Below are positions 53,067 to 62,552 of a DNA stretch of 64,000 nt, one piece after another (position 1 is the stretch's first letter; each line of letters begins with the position of its first letter). Location of the stretch: assembly GCF_020622345.1 (NCBI RefSeq), contig NZ_JACNMO010000010.1, positions 62,001 to 126,000 of the forward strand. The letters run 5' to 3'. The notes under the pieces are model-generated. The model saw only the letters and a list, made by a program, of their open reading frames with translations, made no database searches and had not been told where the DNA came from. This DNA comes from Roseobacter weihaiensis (lineage in GTDB: Bacteria > Pseudomonadota > Alphaproteobacteria > Rhodobacterales > Rhodobacteraceae). Position numbers and translations under genes: made by a program.

Positions 53067-55409
53067 CTAGGCACCGTAGGGCACCCAGATGTTCTTGACC
53101 TCTGTGGCGGCCTCCAGAAAGGCAGGCCCCTGACCGTCGCTGCCCGACCAGTCGCGCGCCATACCGTTGTTCACCCACGTCCGTTTGAGGTTGCTGGCAG
53201 AGGCGCGCTCGACCTCTTCGCTGAGCGGGGCCGCGCCGAAACTCCAGACACCGTCGATATCCATGTGAGCGGCCATGTCGCCCGCCACATCGCCGTGCGG
53301 GCCGGTCAGGATGTTGACGACACCCGCTGGAACATCCGAGGTTTCCAGTACTTGAACGAAATCGGTGGCCGCGAGGGGGAAGGGTTCTGACGCGGCGAGG
53401 ATCACGCAGTTGCCCATGGCAATGGCGGGCGCCATGCAGGAGATCATCCCCAGCAACGGTGCCTCATTCGGGCAGATCACGCCGATCGTGCCGACCGGTT
53501 CCTTCATGGCCAGGGCGATCCCCCGGATCGGCACACCATGGATTTGCCCATCGTATTTGTCGGCCCAGGCCGCGTAGGTAAAGAGCCGTTTGATGGCCAG
53601 GTCGACCTCCTCCGCGCCCGCCTTGCCGCCCTGCATCGCATTCAGCCGCTTGGCGAACTCGTCTGCGCGCGCCGACAGGTTCTCGGCCAGATAGTAGAGG
53701 ATCTGGGCCCGCAAATGGCCGGTTGTCTGCGACCAGCCCTTTGCCGCCTGTGCCGCCTCGACCGCGTTGCGCAGGTCCTTGCGATTGGCCAGAGAGACAT
53801 GTCCGATAAGTGCGCCCGACTTTGCCCAGACCGGGCGCGAATAGCCGCCGTCCGGGCGGGTCTGCTTGCCCCCGATATAGAGCTTGGCGGTGCGGTCAAT
53901 GGGATCGGCGGGGGCGTCATCGCCCGCGAACGCTGTGATCTCCTTGAGCGGTTTCGCTTTGCCCTTGGGTTTGGTGTAGGCGGTCAGCCCTTCCCAGCCG
54001 CCTTCGCGGCCAAAACCGCTTTCGCGCACACCGCCAAAGCCCGCAGCGGCATCCATCATGTTGGTGCTGTTGATCCAGACGATGCCTGTGGCCAGCTTGG
54101 GTGCGATATCGAGGGCGAGGTTGATGTTCTCGCTCCACACCGTCGCGGCCAACCCATAACGCGTGTTATTGGCCAGCTGCACGGCCTCGGCGGGCGTTCT
54201 GAACGTCGTCGAGACAAGAACGGGGCCAAAGATTTCTTCCTGCATCAGCGTATCGGCGGGGTTCAGGCCGGTCACCAGCGTCGGGGGGTAGAAACACCCC
54301 GTGCCGGGGATCTCGGTTGCGGCCAGATGACTCTCGCCTGCGTCATTGGCAGCCATGAGCGCAGTGATCCTCTGCAATTGCGCCGGATCGATGATGGCAC
54401 CCACGTCGATGCTCTTGTCGAGAGGGTTGCCGACCCGCAGTTTGTCCATCCGCGCCCGCAGTTTGCGATAGAAGAGGTCGGCAATCGGCTCCTGCACCAA
54501 AAGCCGCGCGCCCGCACAGCAGACCTGACCCTGATTGAACCAGATCGCATCCACGAGCCCTTCGACGGCGCTGTCGATATCGGCGTCATCGAAAACGATG
54601 TAAGGGGACTTGCCGCCCAGCTCCAATGTCAGGGCTTTGCCGCTGCCTGCGGTGGCCGCCCGGATGCCCCGCCCCACAGAGGTAGACCCGGTGAAGGCGA
54701 TTTTATCCACCTGGGCCGCGACGATCTTCTCGCCCACGGTGCCGTCTCCGGTGACGATGTTGACCACGCCTTTGGGCAGGCCGGCCTGCTGGCAGATCTC
54801 GGCAAAAAGCAAGGCTGTCAGCGAGGTCCACTCCGTCGGTTTCAGCACCACGGTATTGCCCATCGCCAGAGCAGGCGCGATCTTCCAGGCCAGCATCAAC
54901 AGCGGGAAGTTCCACGGGATGATCTGCCCGCAAACGCCCAGGGCGCAGCGGTCGGGCAGCGCGTCCTCCATCAGCTGCGCCATGCCGGCGTGATAGTAGA
55001 AATGACGCTGGGCCAGCGGGATGTCGATGTCACGCGCTTCGCGGATCGGTTTGCCGTTGTCGAGCGTTTCCAGAACCGCAAAAAGACGGCTGTGTTTCTG
55101 CAACAGCCGGGCCAGTGCATAAAGATATCTGGCACGACCATGCCCGCCGAGCGCCTCCCACTTGGGCTGGGCCTTGCGCGCGGCGCGCGCGGCGGCATCG
55201 ACCTCTGCCTGTGTGGCCTGTGTCAGTGTCGCCAAGAGATCGCCTGTCGCGGGGTTGTGGCTTTCAAATCCCCGGCCGGGCTTGGTAAAGCTTCCGTCGA
55301 TGAAATGGCCAAACCGCGCGCCGTGCCGTTTGATCCAGGCGCAGGCTTCTGCCGCAGTTTCCGGCGCTGTCCCATAGTCCATCGTTTCGAAAATCTCGGA
55401 GACGGTCAT
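53067..55409 (-). CDS. ALDH16-type double aldehyde dehydrogenase
   Basis: A 780-residue fusion: a full aldehyde dehydrogenase (about 30-495) plus a truncated second one (about 510-780). In the first, Cys298 in FNQGQVCCAG and Glu263 in LELGGKSPY are the nucleophile and base. The second domain has no catalytic Cys motif. This is the ALDH16 layout; bacterial members, including one from a Rhodobacteraceae relative, keep activity while vertebrate ones lose it. Cotranscribed after deoC (39 bases apart), it could oxidise acetaldehyde from deoxyribose-5-phosphate cleavage, or another aldehyde. Confidence 0.9.
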   Translation of the reverse strand: MTVSEIFETMDYGTAPETAAEACAWIKRHGARFGHFIDGSFTKPGRGFESHNPATGDLLATLTQATQAEVDAAARAARKAQPKWEALGGHGRARYLYALARLLQKHSRLFAVLETLDNGKPIREARDIDIPLAQRHFYYHAGMAQLMEDALPDRCALGVCGQIIPWNFPLLMLAWKIAPALAMGNTVVLKPTEWTSLTALLFAEICQQAGLPKGVVNIVTGDGTVGEKIVAAQVDKIAFTGSTSVGRGIRAATAGSGKALTLELGGKSPYIVFDDADIDSAVEGLVDAIWFNQGQVCCAGARLLVQEPIADLFYRKLRARMDKLRVGNPLDKSIDVGAIIDPAQLQRITALMAANDAGESHLAATEIPGTGCFYPPTLVTGLNPADTLMQEEIFGPVLVSTTFRTPAEAVQLANNTRYGLAATVWSENINLALDIAPKLATGIVWINSTNMMDAAAGFGGVRESGFGREGGWEGLTAYTKPKGKAKPLKEITAFAGDDAPADPIDRTAKLYIGGKQTRPDGGYSRPVWAKSGALIGHVSLANRKDLRNAVEAAQAAKGWSQTTGHLRAQILYYLAENLSARADEFAKRLNAMQGGKAGAEEVDLAIKRLFTYAAWADKYDGQIHGVPIRGIALAMKEPVGTIGVICPNEAPLLGMISCMAPAIAMGNCVILAASEPFPLAATDFVQVLETSDVPAGVVNILTGPHGDVAGDMAAHMDIDGVWSFGAAPLSEEVERASASNLKRTWVNNGMARDWSGSDGQGPAFLEAATEVKNIWVPYGA

Positions 55410-55448
55410 CGGGGCGGTCCTTTTCTAAGGTTAGAGGCGCGGTCGGGT

Positions 55449-56453
55449 CTAGCTCGTTGCATGTCGGTATGCGGCGGAATAGCTGCCCGTCACATGATGT
55501 TCGAGCTGGCGCTCGATGTCATTGAGCAGGGATGAGGCTCCAAAACGAAAGAGATCCGGACGCAGCCACCTGTCGCCGAGCTCTTCTTTCAGGAGCGCCA
55601 GATAGGTCACCGCATCCTTGGCCTTGGAAATGCCGCCGGCCGGTTTATACCCCACTCGGTAGCCCGTGCGGTCGTAGTAGTCGCGAATGGCGCGGAGCAT
55701 CACCAGTGTGACCGGCAGGGTTGCATTGACGGCTTCCTTGCCGGTGGAGGTTTTGATGAAATCCGCGCCCGCCATCATGCAGATCATCGACGCGCGCGCG
55801 ACATTGCGCAGATTGCCCAACTCGCCCGTGGCCAGAATGGCTTTGACATGCGCATCGCCACAGGCGGCACGAAACGCCCTCATCTCGTCATAGAGCGCTT
55901 GCCAGTCGCCGGTCAGCACATGCCGGCGCGAGATGACGATATCGATCTCGGCGGCCCCTGCTTTCACGCTCTCCTCGATCTCTGCAATGCGCAGGTGCAA
56001 GGGCGAGAGCCCGGCGGGAAAGCCGGTGCTGACCGCGGCCACCGGAATGCCGGAGCCCTGCAGTGCGCGCAGCGCGGCGGGGATCATTTCGTGATAGACG
56101 CAGACCGCCCCGGTGGTGAGGGTGGGCATGTCCAAAGCGCGCAACAGATCGGCCGAGACGGGCTGGCGCGCCTTGGCGCAGAGCCGTGCCACCCGACGTT
56201 CCGTATCATCCCCGGACAGGGTCGTCAGATCGATGCAGGAAATGGCCCGCAGCAGCCAGGCCGCCTGATGGGATTTCTTGACCGAGCGGCGTGCGGGCAG
56301 GCTTGCCGCCCGCCTTTCGATCGCCGAGGTATTGGCCTGCAGGCGCATCACCCAGTTCATATCAAGATCCATGCCCGGATTGCGCGGTTCTGTGACCTGA
56401 GGCAATTGAGGTGCCGAGGTGTGTGATGGCCCGGATTTGGTCTGCGTTTGCAT
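55449..56453 (-). CDS. deoC: Deoxyribose-phosphate aldolase
   Basis: Class I aldolase splitting 2-deoxyribose-5-phosphate into glyceraldehyde-3-phosphate and acetaldehyde. 334 residues, the long eukaryote-like type; ISCIDLTTLSGDDT opens the barrel, EIDIVISR is a core strand, and the Schiff-base Lys is in DFIKTSTGKEAVNATLP, with GYKPAGGI following. ATG 56453 has GAGGG 11-15 bases upstream; a later ATG at about 56372 is possible. It is upstream of the ALDH16 gene in one operon, a known pairing for nucleoside breakdown. Confidence 0.93.
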   Translation of the reverse strand: MQTQTKSGPSHTSAPQLPQVTEPRNPGMDLDMNWVMRLQANTSAIERRAASLPARRSVKKSHQAAWLLRAISCIDLTTLSGDDTERRVARLCAKARQPVSADLLRALDMPTLTTGAVCVYHEMIPAALRALQGSGIPVAAVSTGFPAGLSPLHLRIAEIEESVKAGAAEIDIVISRRHVLTGDWQALYDEMRAFRAACGDAHVKAILATGELGNLRNVARASMICMMAGADFIKTSTGKEAVNATLPVTLVMLRAIRDYYDRTGYRVGYKPAGGISKAKDAVTYLALLKEELGDRWLRPDLFRFGASSLLNDIERQLEHHVTGSYSAAYRHATS

Positions 56454-56649
56454 GGCGCGTTTTCCCTCGTGACGAGGCCTAGAAACTCGCATGGCGCTGG
56501 CACCAAGGCAAGCAGGGTCCCGCAGCGTCATTAGCGCCACGTCACGACTTCGCGTGAAGATTTTGCATCCTGATTGAGCGAAAACACAGGGTACAAGCCA
56601 AATTTTGATGAGAAAATGACCAAATACTGGCCAAAGGCGCTCCTGTACA

Positions 56650-56698
56650 TGCGAATTATTCTCAATTAAGTTGACTTCTTGCGAATGACTCGCATATT
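56650..56698 (+). promoter_or_regulatory. Promoter of the metal transporter with two Fur-family 7-1-7 boxes
   Basis: TTGACT (56671-56676, five of six) and CATATT (56693-56698, four of six) are 16 bases apart. Box 2, TGCGAAT-G-ACTCGCA at 56680-56694, fills the spacer; box 1, TGCGAAT-T-ATTCTCA at 56650-56664, lies just upstream. Each is a 7-1-7 dyad with six of seven pairs, both with the same left arm, 30 bases apart. A Fur/Mur/Zur-type repressor bound here would block RNA polymerase. Confidence 0.7.
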
Positions 56699-56705
56699 CA
56701 GCTTT

Positions 56706-57695
56706 ATGACACAGATTGCGTTTCATTCTCACCTAACGCGCCGGAGCCTGCTGAGCGGGGTCGCGGCGGCAGCAGCACTTGGTGCCATGGCACCGCGCGC
56801 CTTCGCGGCGGGCGGGCTCGAAATTGTTGCAACGACAGGCATGATCGCGGATGCCGCCCGCAATGTGGGGGGTGATCTTGCCGCCGTGCAGGGGCTGATG
56901 GGCGCGGGCATCGACCCGCATGCGTACCGCCAGACACGCAGCGACATCGTTGCCATGACGCGCGCTGATCTGGTCTTGTGGCACGGGCTCTACCTCGAAG
57001 CGCAGATGGAAAGCTTCTTTGAAGATTTGGCGCGCAACCGCAGGGTTGTTCCGGTCGCGCAATCGCTGTCGCCCGATGTTTTGCTGAGCCATGAGGATTA
57101 CGCGGGGCGCTATGACCCGCACGTCTGGATGGACCCGAATTTGTGGGCGCGCGTTGTCACCAACATCCGCGACGCCATGACCGAGGCGCTGCCGGAAGCG
57201 GGGGGGGATTTTGCCGCCAATGCAGCGGCCTTCCAGGCCGAGCTTGAGGCACTGGATATCTATACCCGTGACGCGCTCTCCCGCCTCACGCCTGAACAGA
57301 GGGTCCTGGTGACCGCACATGATGCCTTTGGGTATTTCGGTCAGGCCTATGATTTCGACGTGTTGGGCATTCAGGGGATCTCGACCGAGAGCGAGGCCGG
57401 CCTGAGCCGGATATCTGATCTGGTCGAGGTTCTGGTTGCGCGCGACATCCGCGCGGTCTTTGTCGAAACCTCCGTATCGGATCGCAATATGCGCGCCTTG
57501 ATCGAAGGGGCGGCCGCGCGTGGTCACGAGGTGAGCATTGGCGGGTCACTCTTTAGCGACGCCATGGGGCCTGAGGGCACCTATGAGGGCACTTACCTCG
57601 GTATGATCGACCACAATGTAACAACAATTGCCCGCGCTCTGGGGGCCAGCGTGCCCGCCGGGGGGCGTCTGGGCAAACTCACAGTAAGCGGGTAG
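56706..57695 (+). CDS. TroA-like metal ABC transporter substrate-binding protein
   Basis: A 329-residue periplasmic cluster A-I binding protein. The signal region has a twin-arginine (LTRRSLLSG), suggesting Tat export. Metal ligands in TroA positions: His in IDPHAY, His in YDPHVWMDP, His in VTAHDAFGYF and Asp in GSLFSDAMG. A His at the third site and no His-rich loop points to manganese or zinc rather than a ZnuA. I start at ATG 56706: no ribosome site precedes it, but the predicted transcription start is right at it, so the mRNA may be leaderless. ATG 56685 lies inside the promoter and is rejected. Confidence 0.9.
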   Translation: MTQIAFHSHLTRRSLLSGVAAAAALGAMAPRAFAAGGLEIVATTGMIADAARNVGGDLAAVQGLMGAGIDPHAYRQTRSDIVAMTRADLVLWHGLYLEAQMESFFEDLARNRRVVPVAQSLSPDVLLSHEDYAGRYDPHVWMDPNLWARVVTNIRDAMTEALPEAGGDFAANAAAFQAELEALDIYTRDALSRLTPEQRVLVTAHDAFGYFGQAYDFDVLGIQGISTESEAGLSRISDLVEVLVARDIRAVFVETSVSDRNMRALIEGAAARGHEVSIGGSLFSDAMGPEGTYEGTYLGMIDHNVTTIARALGASVPAGGRLGKLTVSG

Positions 57696-57698
57696 GGT

Positions 57699-58505
57699 AT
57701 GACACTTCAACTGGCCACAAAAGACGGGTCGGACGCCGGGACAGAGGTGGGCCGGGACGCGCCTTTGCAGATCAAGGGCATGACCGTCTCCTACGGCCAG
57801 AAACCTGCTGTTTTTTCTGTCGACATGACGGTACCCGCAGGGGCGATGACCGCGATCATCGGCCCGAACGGCGCAGGCAAATCGACCCTTCTCAAGGCGG
57901 CACTGGGCATCCTGAAACCGCTGGCCGGACAGACGCTGGTCTTTGGCAGAACCCTTGCTGAAAGCCGTGACCGGATCGCCTATGTGCCACAGCGCGCCAG
58001 CGTGGATTGGGACTTTCCGACACGCGTAATCGATGTGGTGCTGATGGGGCTCTACCCCAAGCTGGGATTGCTGGGTCGCGTCAGGGCCAGTCACCGTGCT
58101 GCCGCCACCGCGTGCCTGAGCCGCGTCGGTATGGAGGATTTTGCCACACGGCAGATCGGCCAGCTTTCCGGCGGTCAGCAGCAGCGGGTTTTTCTGGCGC
58201 GCGCCCTCGCGCAGGACGCGGACCTGTACCTGCTTGATGAGCCCTTTGCCGGGGTGGATGCGGCAACGGAAAAGGCAATCATCGCGGTACTGAAGGCGCT
58301 GCGCGATGCGGGCAAGACGGTTGTTGCCGTGCACCACGATCTCAGCACGGTGCCGGAATACTTCGACCGCGTCTTCCTGATCAATACCCGCAAGGTGGCC
58401 GAAGGGCCGGTGGAAGAGGCCTTTACCATCGAGAACCTGCAAGCGGCCTACGGCGGGCGGCTTGCGACGGCGCAGGTGGATCAGTTGAACGGTACGCTGG
58501 GCTGA
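57699..58505 (+). CDS. Metal ABC transporter ATP-binding protein
   Basis: A 268-residue ATPase of the Mn/Zn/Fe (TroB/SitB/ZnuC) group: Walker A GPNGAGKST at about 53-61, signature QLSGGQQQRVFLARAL, Walker B LYLLDEPFAGVD and switch His in VVAVHHDLS. An N-terminal extension of about 20 residues precedes the usual start. It starts three bases after the binding-protein stop and is followed at once by two permease genes, so all four are one transcript. Confidence 0.93.
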   Translation: MTLQLATKDGSDAGTEVGRDAPLQIKGMTVSYGQKPAVFSVDMTVPAGAMTAIIGPNGAGKSTLLKAALGILKPLAGQTLVFGRTLAESRDRIAYVPQRASVDWDFPTRVIDVVLMGLYPKLGLLGRVRASHRAAATACLSRVGMEDFATRQIGQLSGGQQQRVFLARALAQDADLYLLDEPFAGVDAATEKAIIAVLKALRDAGKTVVAVHHDLSTVPEYFDRVFLINTRKVAEGPVEEAFTIENLQAAYGGRLATAQVDQLNGTLG

Positions 58506-58508
58506 TCC

Positions 58509-59714
58509 ATGATCCTTGACGCGCTGTTCTTGCAACTGGGGTACAATGCGACCCTGGTGACAATCGGCGCGATGCTGCTGGGCATGGCCGCAGGCGTTGG
58601 CGGGACGTTCCTGTTCCTCCGAAAGCGCGCGCTGGTCAGCGATGCCATCTCGCATGCCACGCTGCCGGGGGTGGGCCTTGCCTTCATGGTGATGGTCGCC
58701 CTTGGGGGCGAGGGGCGGAACCTGATCGGTCTGCTCGCCGGGGCCGCCGTGTCGGCGGGTGTGGGCCTTCTGATCGTCAATTGGCTCAGCACCCGCACCC
58801 GGCTGGCCGAAGATGCCGCGATTGGCGCGGTGCTCTCGGTGTTTTTTGGCTTTGGTATCGTGCTGTTGACCGTCATCCAGTCCATGAACGCAGGGCGTCA
58901 GGCGGGGTTGGAGGGGTTCTTGCTGGGCTCCACCGCCGGTATGCTGCGATCTGATGCCTTGATCATCGCGGTCTCTGCGGCCTTCACGCTGGTGCTGGTG
59001 ATGCTGTTGCGGCGGCCCCTGACGCTGGCCTCCTTTGACCCGGAATACGCTGCGGCCTCGGGTCAGAACGTGGTCCGGACGGATTTGGCCATGATGGGGC
59101 TGGTGTTGGCGGTGACGGTGGTCGGGCTCAAGATCGTGGGGCTGATCCTGATTGTCGCATTGCTCATTATCCCGCCGGTGACCGCCCGGTTCTGGACCGA
59201 ACGGACAGATCATGTGGTGCTCATTTCCGGCGCGGTTGGCGGGACTGCGGCCTATGTGGGGGCGTCGATCTCTGCGGCCCTGCCGGATATGCCCACAGGG
59301 CCGATCATCGTGCTCGTCGGGTTCGCGCTTTTCCTGATCTCCTTGCTTCTGGCGCCCAAGCGCGGCGTGCTGGCCGCCTATCTCGGGCACCGCCGGTTTC
59401 AGCGGCGTGTCCATTTGCGGCAGGGGTTGCTGGCCCTGGCCCAGGGGCAGCCGATCTACGAAAGGCTGACACTGCGCCTGTTGCGCCGTGCCGGCTGGGC
59501 GCGCCGGGATGGCGTTGCAACGGCCGAAGGGCGCGGGCGTGCAGGCCGCGCGCTTCTGGATGAGACCCGCTGGCAGTTGATCCGGCGCGATCCGTCCTTT
59601 GAGGCGGCGGCGGCGCATTACGATGGGCTGACCCCTATCGAGCGCGTTCTGACCCCCGACCAGATCGCGGAGATCGACGCCCGCATCCCAGCCCCGAAGG
59701 AGGTCACCACATGA
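58509..59714 (+). CDS. Metal ABC transporter permease with C-terminal extension (TroC-like)
   Basis: A 401-residue permease, about 115 residues longer than the family norm. The first 285 form eight or nine helices with KRALVSDAISHATLPGVGLAF and VGLKIVGLILIVALLIIPPVTARF, the ABC-3 signature. The tail (about 286-401) is soluble and basic, and RAGWARRDGVATAEGRGRAGRALLDETRWQLIRRD looks like a winged-helix segment, as in permeases joined to a DtxR-type domain. This may sense metal or dock onto the ATPase; inference only. Its stop overlaps the next start (ATGA). Confidence 0.9.
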   Translation: MILDALFLQLGYNATLVTIGAMLLGMAAGVGGTFLFLRKRALVSDAISHATLPGVGLAFMVMVALGGEGRNLIGLLAGAAVSAGVGLLIVNWLSTRTRLAEDAAIGAVLSVFFGFGIVLLTVIQSMNAGRQAGLEGFLLGSTAGMLRSDALIIAVSAAFTLVLVMLLRRPLTLASFDPEYAAASGQNVVRTDLAMMGLVLAVTVVGLKIVGLILIVALLIIPPVTARFWTERTDHVVLISGAVGGTAAYVGASISAALPDMPTGPIIVLVGFALFLISLLLAPKRGVLAAYLGHRRFQRRVHLRQGLLALAQGQPIYERLTLRLLRRAGWARRDGVATAEGRGRAGRALLDETRWQLIRRDPSFEAAAAHYDGLTPIERVLTPDQIAEIDARIPAPKEVTT

Positions 59715-60640
59715 GCGGTGCCGAGTTCGTCCCGCTCTCTCTGACCCCGATGCTGATTGGCGTCTGCGTGGCGATTGCCTGTGCATTGCCGGGGAATTTC
59801 CTGGTGTTGCGCAAGCAGGCCCTGATCGGGGATGCCATCAGCCATGTCGTTTTGCCGGGCATCGTGGTCGCGTTTCTTGTCACCGGTGCGGTGACCACCT
59901 GGCCGATGCTTTTGGGCGCGGCAGGGGCGGCGATCATCTCTGTCGCGGCCATCGAGGCGGTGCGTCGTCTGGGACGGATCGAACCGGGAGCGGCGATGGG
60001 GGTGATCTTTACCACGATGTTCGCGGGCGGTGTTCTGTTGCTGGAGCAATCGGATACCTCCTCGGTGCATCTTGACGTGGAACATGCGCTCTTCGGCAAT
60101 CTGGAGAGCCTGATCTGGCTGGATGCGACAGGCTGGTCTTCGCTGGTTGATCCGGTTGCGCTGGCAGGGCTGCCGGTGGAGCTGGTGCGGATGGCGGCAA
60201 CGCTGGTTGGTGTCGCGCTTTTTGTTGCGCTCTTTTGGCGGCCGCTCAAGATTTCGACCTTTGACGAGGGGTTCGCGCGCACGATCGGGATGCGCACCCG
60301 GCCCTTGGGGCTCGCCCTGGTGATTGTCTCGGCGATTGCTGCTGTTGCGGCCTTTGACGCTGTGGGCAGCATCATCGTGATCGCGATGTTCATCTGTCCG
60401 CCCGCGGCTGCGCGCCTGATGACCAACCGGCTTGAGCATCAGGTGGCATGGTCCGTTGTCTTTGCAACGCTGGCTGCCGTCACAGGGTATGTGCTGGCCG
60501 GCTATGGTCCGCTGTGGATCGGTTACGTCTCGTCGGTGTCGGCGGCAGGGATGATTGCGACCGTCTCCGGCGTTATTCTTGCGGTGGCCGCCTTGACGGG
60601 CCCACACCGGTTGCGCGGCGGTGCGGCGAAAGAGATCTAA
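59711..60640 (+). CDS. Metal ABC transporter permease (TroD-like)
   Basis: The second ABC-3 family permease, 309 residues and about nine helices: [25 protein letters not shown] near the start, [19 protein letters not shown], and [20 protein letters not shown]. Two different permeases with one ATPase and one binding protein is the TroABCD/SitABCD/MntABCD plan, normally for Mn(II), sometimes Fe or Zn. It is the last gene of the operon; mutL starts 62 bases later. Confidence 0.92.
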   Translation: MSGAEFVPLSLTPMLIGVCVAIACALPGNFLVLRKQALIGDAISHVVLPGIVVAFLVTGAVTTWPMLLGAAGAAIISVAAIEAVRRLGRIEPGAAMGVIFTTMFAGGVLLLEQSDTSSVHLDVEHALFGNLESLIWLDATGWSSLVDPVALAGLPVELVRMAATLVGVALFVALFWRPLKISTFDEGFARTIGMRTRPLGLALVIVSAIAAVAAFDAVGSIIVIAMFICPPAAARLMTNRLEHQVAWSVVFATLAAVTGYVLAGYGPLWIGYVSSVSAAGMIATVSGVILAVAALTGPHRLRGGAAKEI

Positions 60641-60702
60641 GCGGCGCATCGCGTCTGGAAACAGGTTTCAGAATCGCCCACAGACGTGCTAAGTGTTGCG
60701 GT

Positions 60703-62538
60703 ATGGCCTCAGCGAACCCCAATATAAGCGATACCCGACCCATTATCCGTCAGCTGGACGAAGGTGCGATCAATCGCATTGCCGCCGGTGAAGTGGTCGA
60801 GCGCCCGGCCTCCGCCGTCAAGGAACTGATAGAAAACGCCATCGATGCGGGCGCGCGACGGGTGGCGGTTGATTATGCGGATGGCGGCAAAACACTGATC
60901 CGCGTGCAGGACGATGGCTGCGGGATGACCGCAGACGACCTGCCGTTGGCGCTGTGCCGTCATGCCACATCCAAGATCGACGGGTCGGACCTGCTCAACA
61001 TCCATACGTTCGGGTTCCGGGGTGAGGCCTTGCCCTCGCTCGGCGCAGTGGGTCGCCTGACGATCTCGACCCGGGCCGTGGGGGAAGAGGGTGTCGAGGT
61101 TTCCGTGAGCGGCGGCAAGGTCGGCGTGCTCAAACCCTCCGCGCGCAACACCGGCACAACAGTGACGCTGCGCGATCTCTTCTTTGCCACGCCTGCGCGG
61201 CTGAAATTCCTCCGCACCGACCGGGCCGAAGCGCAGGCCATCGGCGATGTGGTCAAGCGGCTGGCCATGGCGGAGCCTTTCGTGCAGTTCACCCTGCGCG
61301 ACATTTCGGGCGGCGGCGAGGGGCGCGAGGTCTTTCGCGCGGATGCCGAGCAGGGCGATCTCTTTGGTGCGCTGCATGGCCGGCTGGCCCGTGTCCTGGG
61401 GCGGGAGTTTGCCGAAAACGCCCTGCCGATTGATGCGGAACGCGAAGGCTTGCACCTGACCGGTTTTGCGGCCCTGCCGACCTATTCGCGGGGCTCGGCT
61501 GTGGCGCAATTTCTCTTTGTGAACGGCCGGCCGGTGCGCGACAAGCTTTTGGTGGGCGCATTGCGCGGGGCCTATTTCGATTTCCTCAGCCGGGACCGCC
61601 ACCCGGCCGCGGCGCTGTTTCTCGACTGCGATCCCAATCTGGTCGATGTGAACGTGCATCCGGCCAAATCCGAGGTCCGGTTTCGCGATCCCGGCCTGGC
61701 GCGGGGCCTTATCGTATCGGCCCTGCGGCATGCGCTGGCCGAGGCCGGGCATCGGGCGTCAACCACGGTGGCAGGGGCGACCCTGGGCGCGATGACGCCC
61801 GAACCGACAGGTGCGCGGGTCTACCAGATGGACAGACCGCAGGCGCCGCGCCCTGCCGCCGCCTCTGCACACACGCCGTCTTTCGAAGAGGCCGCTGCCC
61901 CCTGGGGCCGGGTGGAGGCACAGCCGACCGCCCCGCCGGAAGAGGCCGTGGCCGCAGATTTCCCCTTGGGGACCGCGCGCGGCCAGGTGCATGAAAACTA
62001 CATCATCGCACAAACCGCGACGGGGATGGTCATCGTCGACCAGCACGCGGCCCATGAACGGCTGGTCTATGAAAAGCTGAAACGGCAGATGGCTGAGAAA
62101 ACGGTCGCGTCGCAGGCGCTGCTGATCCCTGAAATCGTGGAGCTCTCCGCCAATGACTGCGCCCGGCTGATGGAGGTTGCAGCAGATCTGACGCGATTGG
62201 GTCTCGTCATCGAACCCTTTGGCGGCGACGCGATTGCGGTGCGTGAGACACCCGCCATCCTTGGCCCGATCAACGCCCGTGCGATGATCCTCGATATCCT
62301 TGACGAGCTGGCCGATCAGAACAGCTCCAATACCGTGCAGGCCCGGATCGAAGCGATCCTGAGCCGCGTTGCCTGCCATGGCTCGATCCGGTCCGGACGC
62401 TGGATGCGGGCCGAAGAGATGAATGCCCTGCTGCGCGAGATGGAAGCGACGCCCCATTCCGGGCAGTGCAACCATGGGCGCCCCACCTATGTTGAGCTGA
62501 AGCTGGCCGACATAGAGCGATTGTTCGGGCGCACATGA
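60703..62538 (+). CDS. mutL: DNA mismatch repair protein MutL
   Basis: A 611-residue GHKL ATPase: [29 protein letters not shown] (about 24-52), DDGCGM and [13 protein letters not shown] are the nucleotide-binding motifs. The C-terminal domain has the endonuclease motif DQHA-x2-E-x4-E starting at Asp446 and the [12 protein letters not shown] and [11 protein letters not shown] blocks, so it nicks DNA itself, as expected where MutH is absent. ATG 60703 gives the right N-terminus. A proline/alanine linker runs from about 365 to 425. Confidence 0.96.
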   Translation: MASANPNISDTRPIIRQLDEGAINRIAAGEVVERPASAVKELIENAIDAGARRVAVDYADGGKTLIRVQDDGCGMTADDLPLALCRHATSKIDGSDLLNIHTFGFRGEALPSLGAVGRLTISTRAVGEEGVEVSVSGGKVGVLKPSARNTGTTVTLRDLFFATPARLKFLRTDRAEAQAIGDVVKRLAMAEPFVQFTLRDISGGGEGREVFRADAEQGDLFGALHGRLARVLGREFAENALPIDAEREGLHLTGFAALPTYSRGSAVAQFLFVNGRPVRDKLLVGALRGAYFDFLSRDRHPAAALFLDCDPNLVDVNVHPAKSEVRFRDPGLARGLIVSALRHALAEAGHRASTTVAGATLGAMTPEPTGARVYQMDRPQAPRPAAASAHTPSFEEAAAPWGRVEAQPTAPPEEAVAADFPLGTARGQVHENYIIAQTATGMVIVDQHAAHERLVYEKLKRQMAEKTVASQALLIPEIVELSANDCARLMEVAADLTRLGLVIEPFGGDAIAVRETPAILGPINARAMILDILDELADQNSSNTVQARIEAILSRVACHGSIRSGRWMRAEEMNALLREMEATPHSGQCNHGRPTYVELKLADIERLFGRT

Positions 62539-62552
62539 TCGAGGTTGCAGGC

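Noticed and set aside
53538-55535. 665-codon open frame on the plus strand opposite the ALDH16 gene
   Set aside because: Antisense shadow; the minus-strand protein has intact catalytic residues.
56685-57695. Longer start (ATG 56685) of the metal-binding protein
   Set aside because: It falls inside the predicted promoter spacer and the second Fur-family box, and no ribosome site precedes it.
57546-59786. 746-codon open frame on the minus strand opposite the metal ABC transporter
   Set aside because: Arg/Gln/His-rich antisense product without recognisable domains; the plus-strand genes have all ABC motifs and tight operon spacing.
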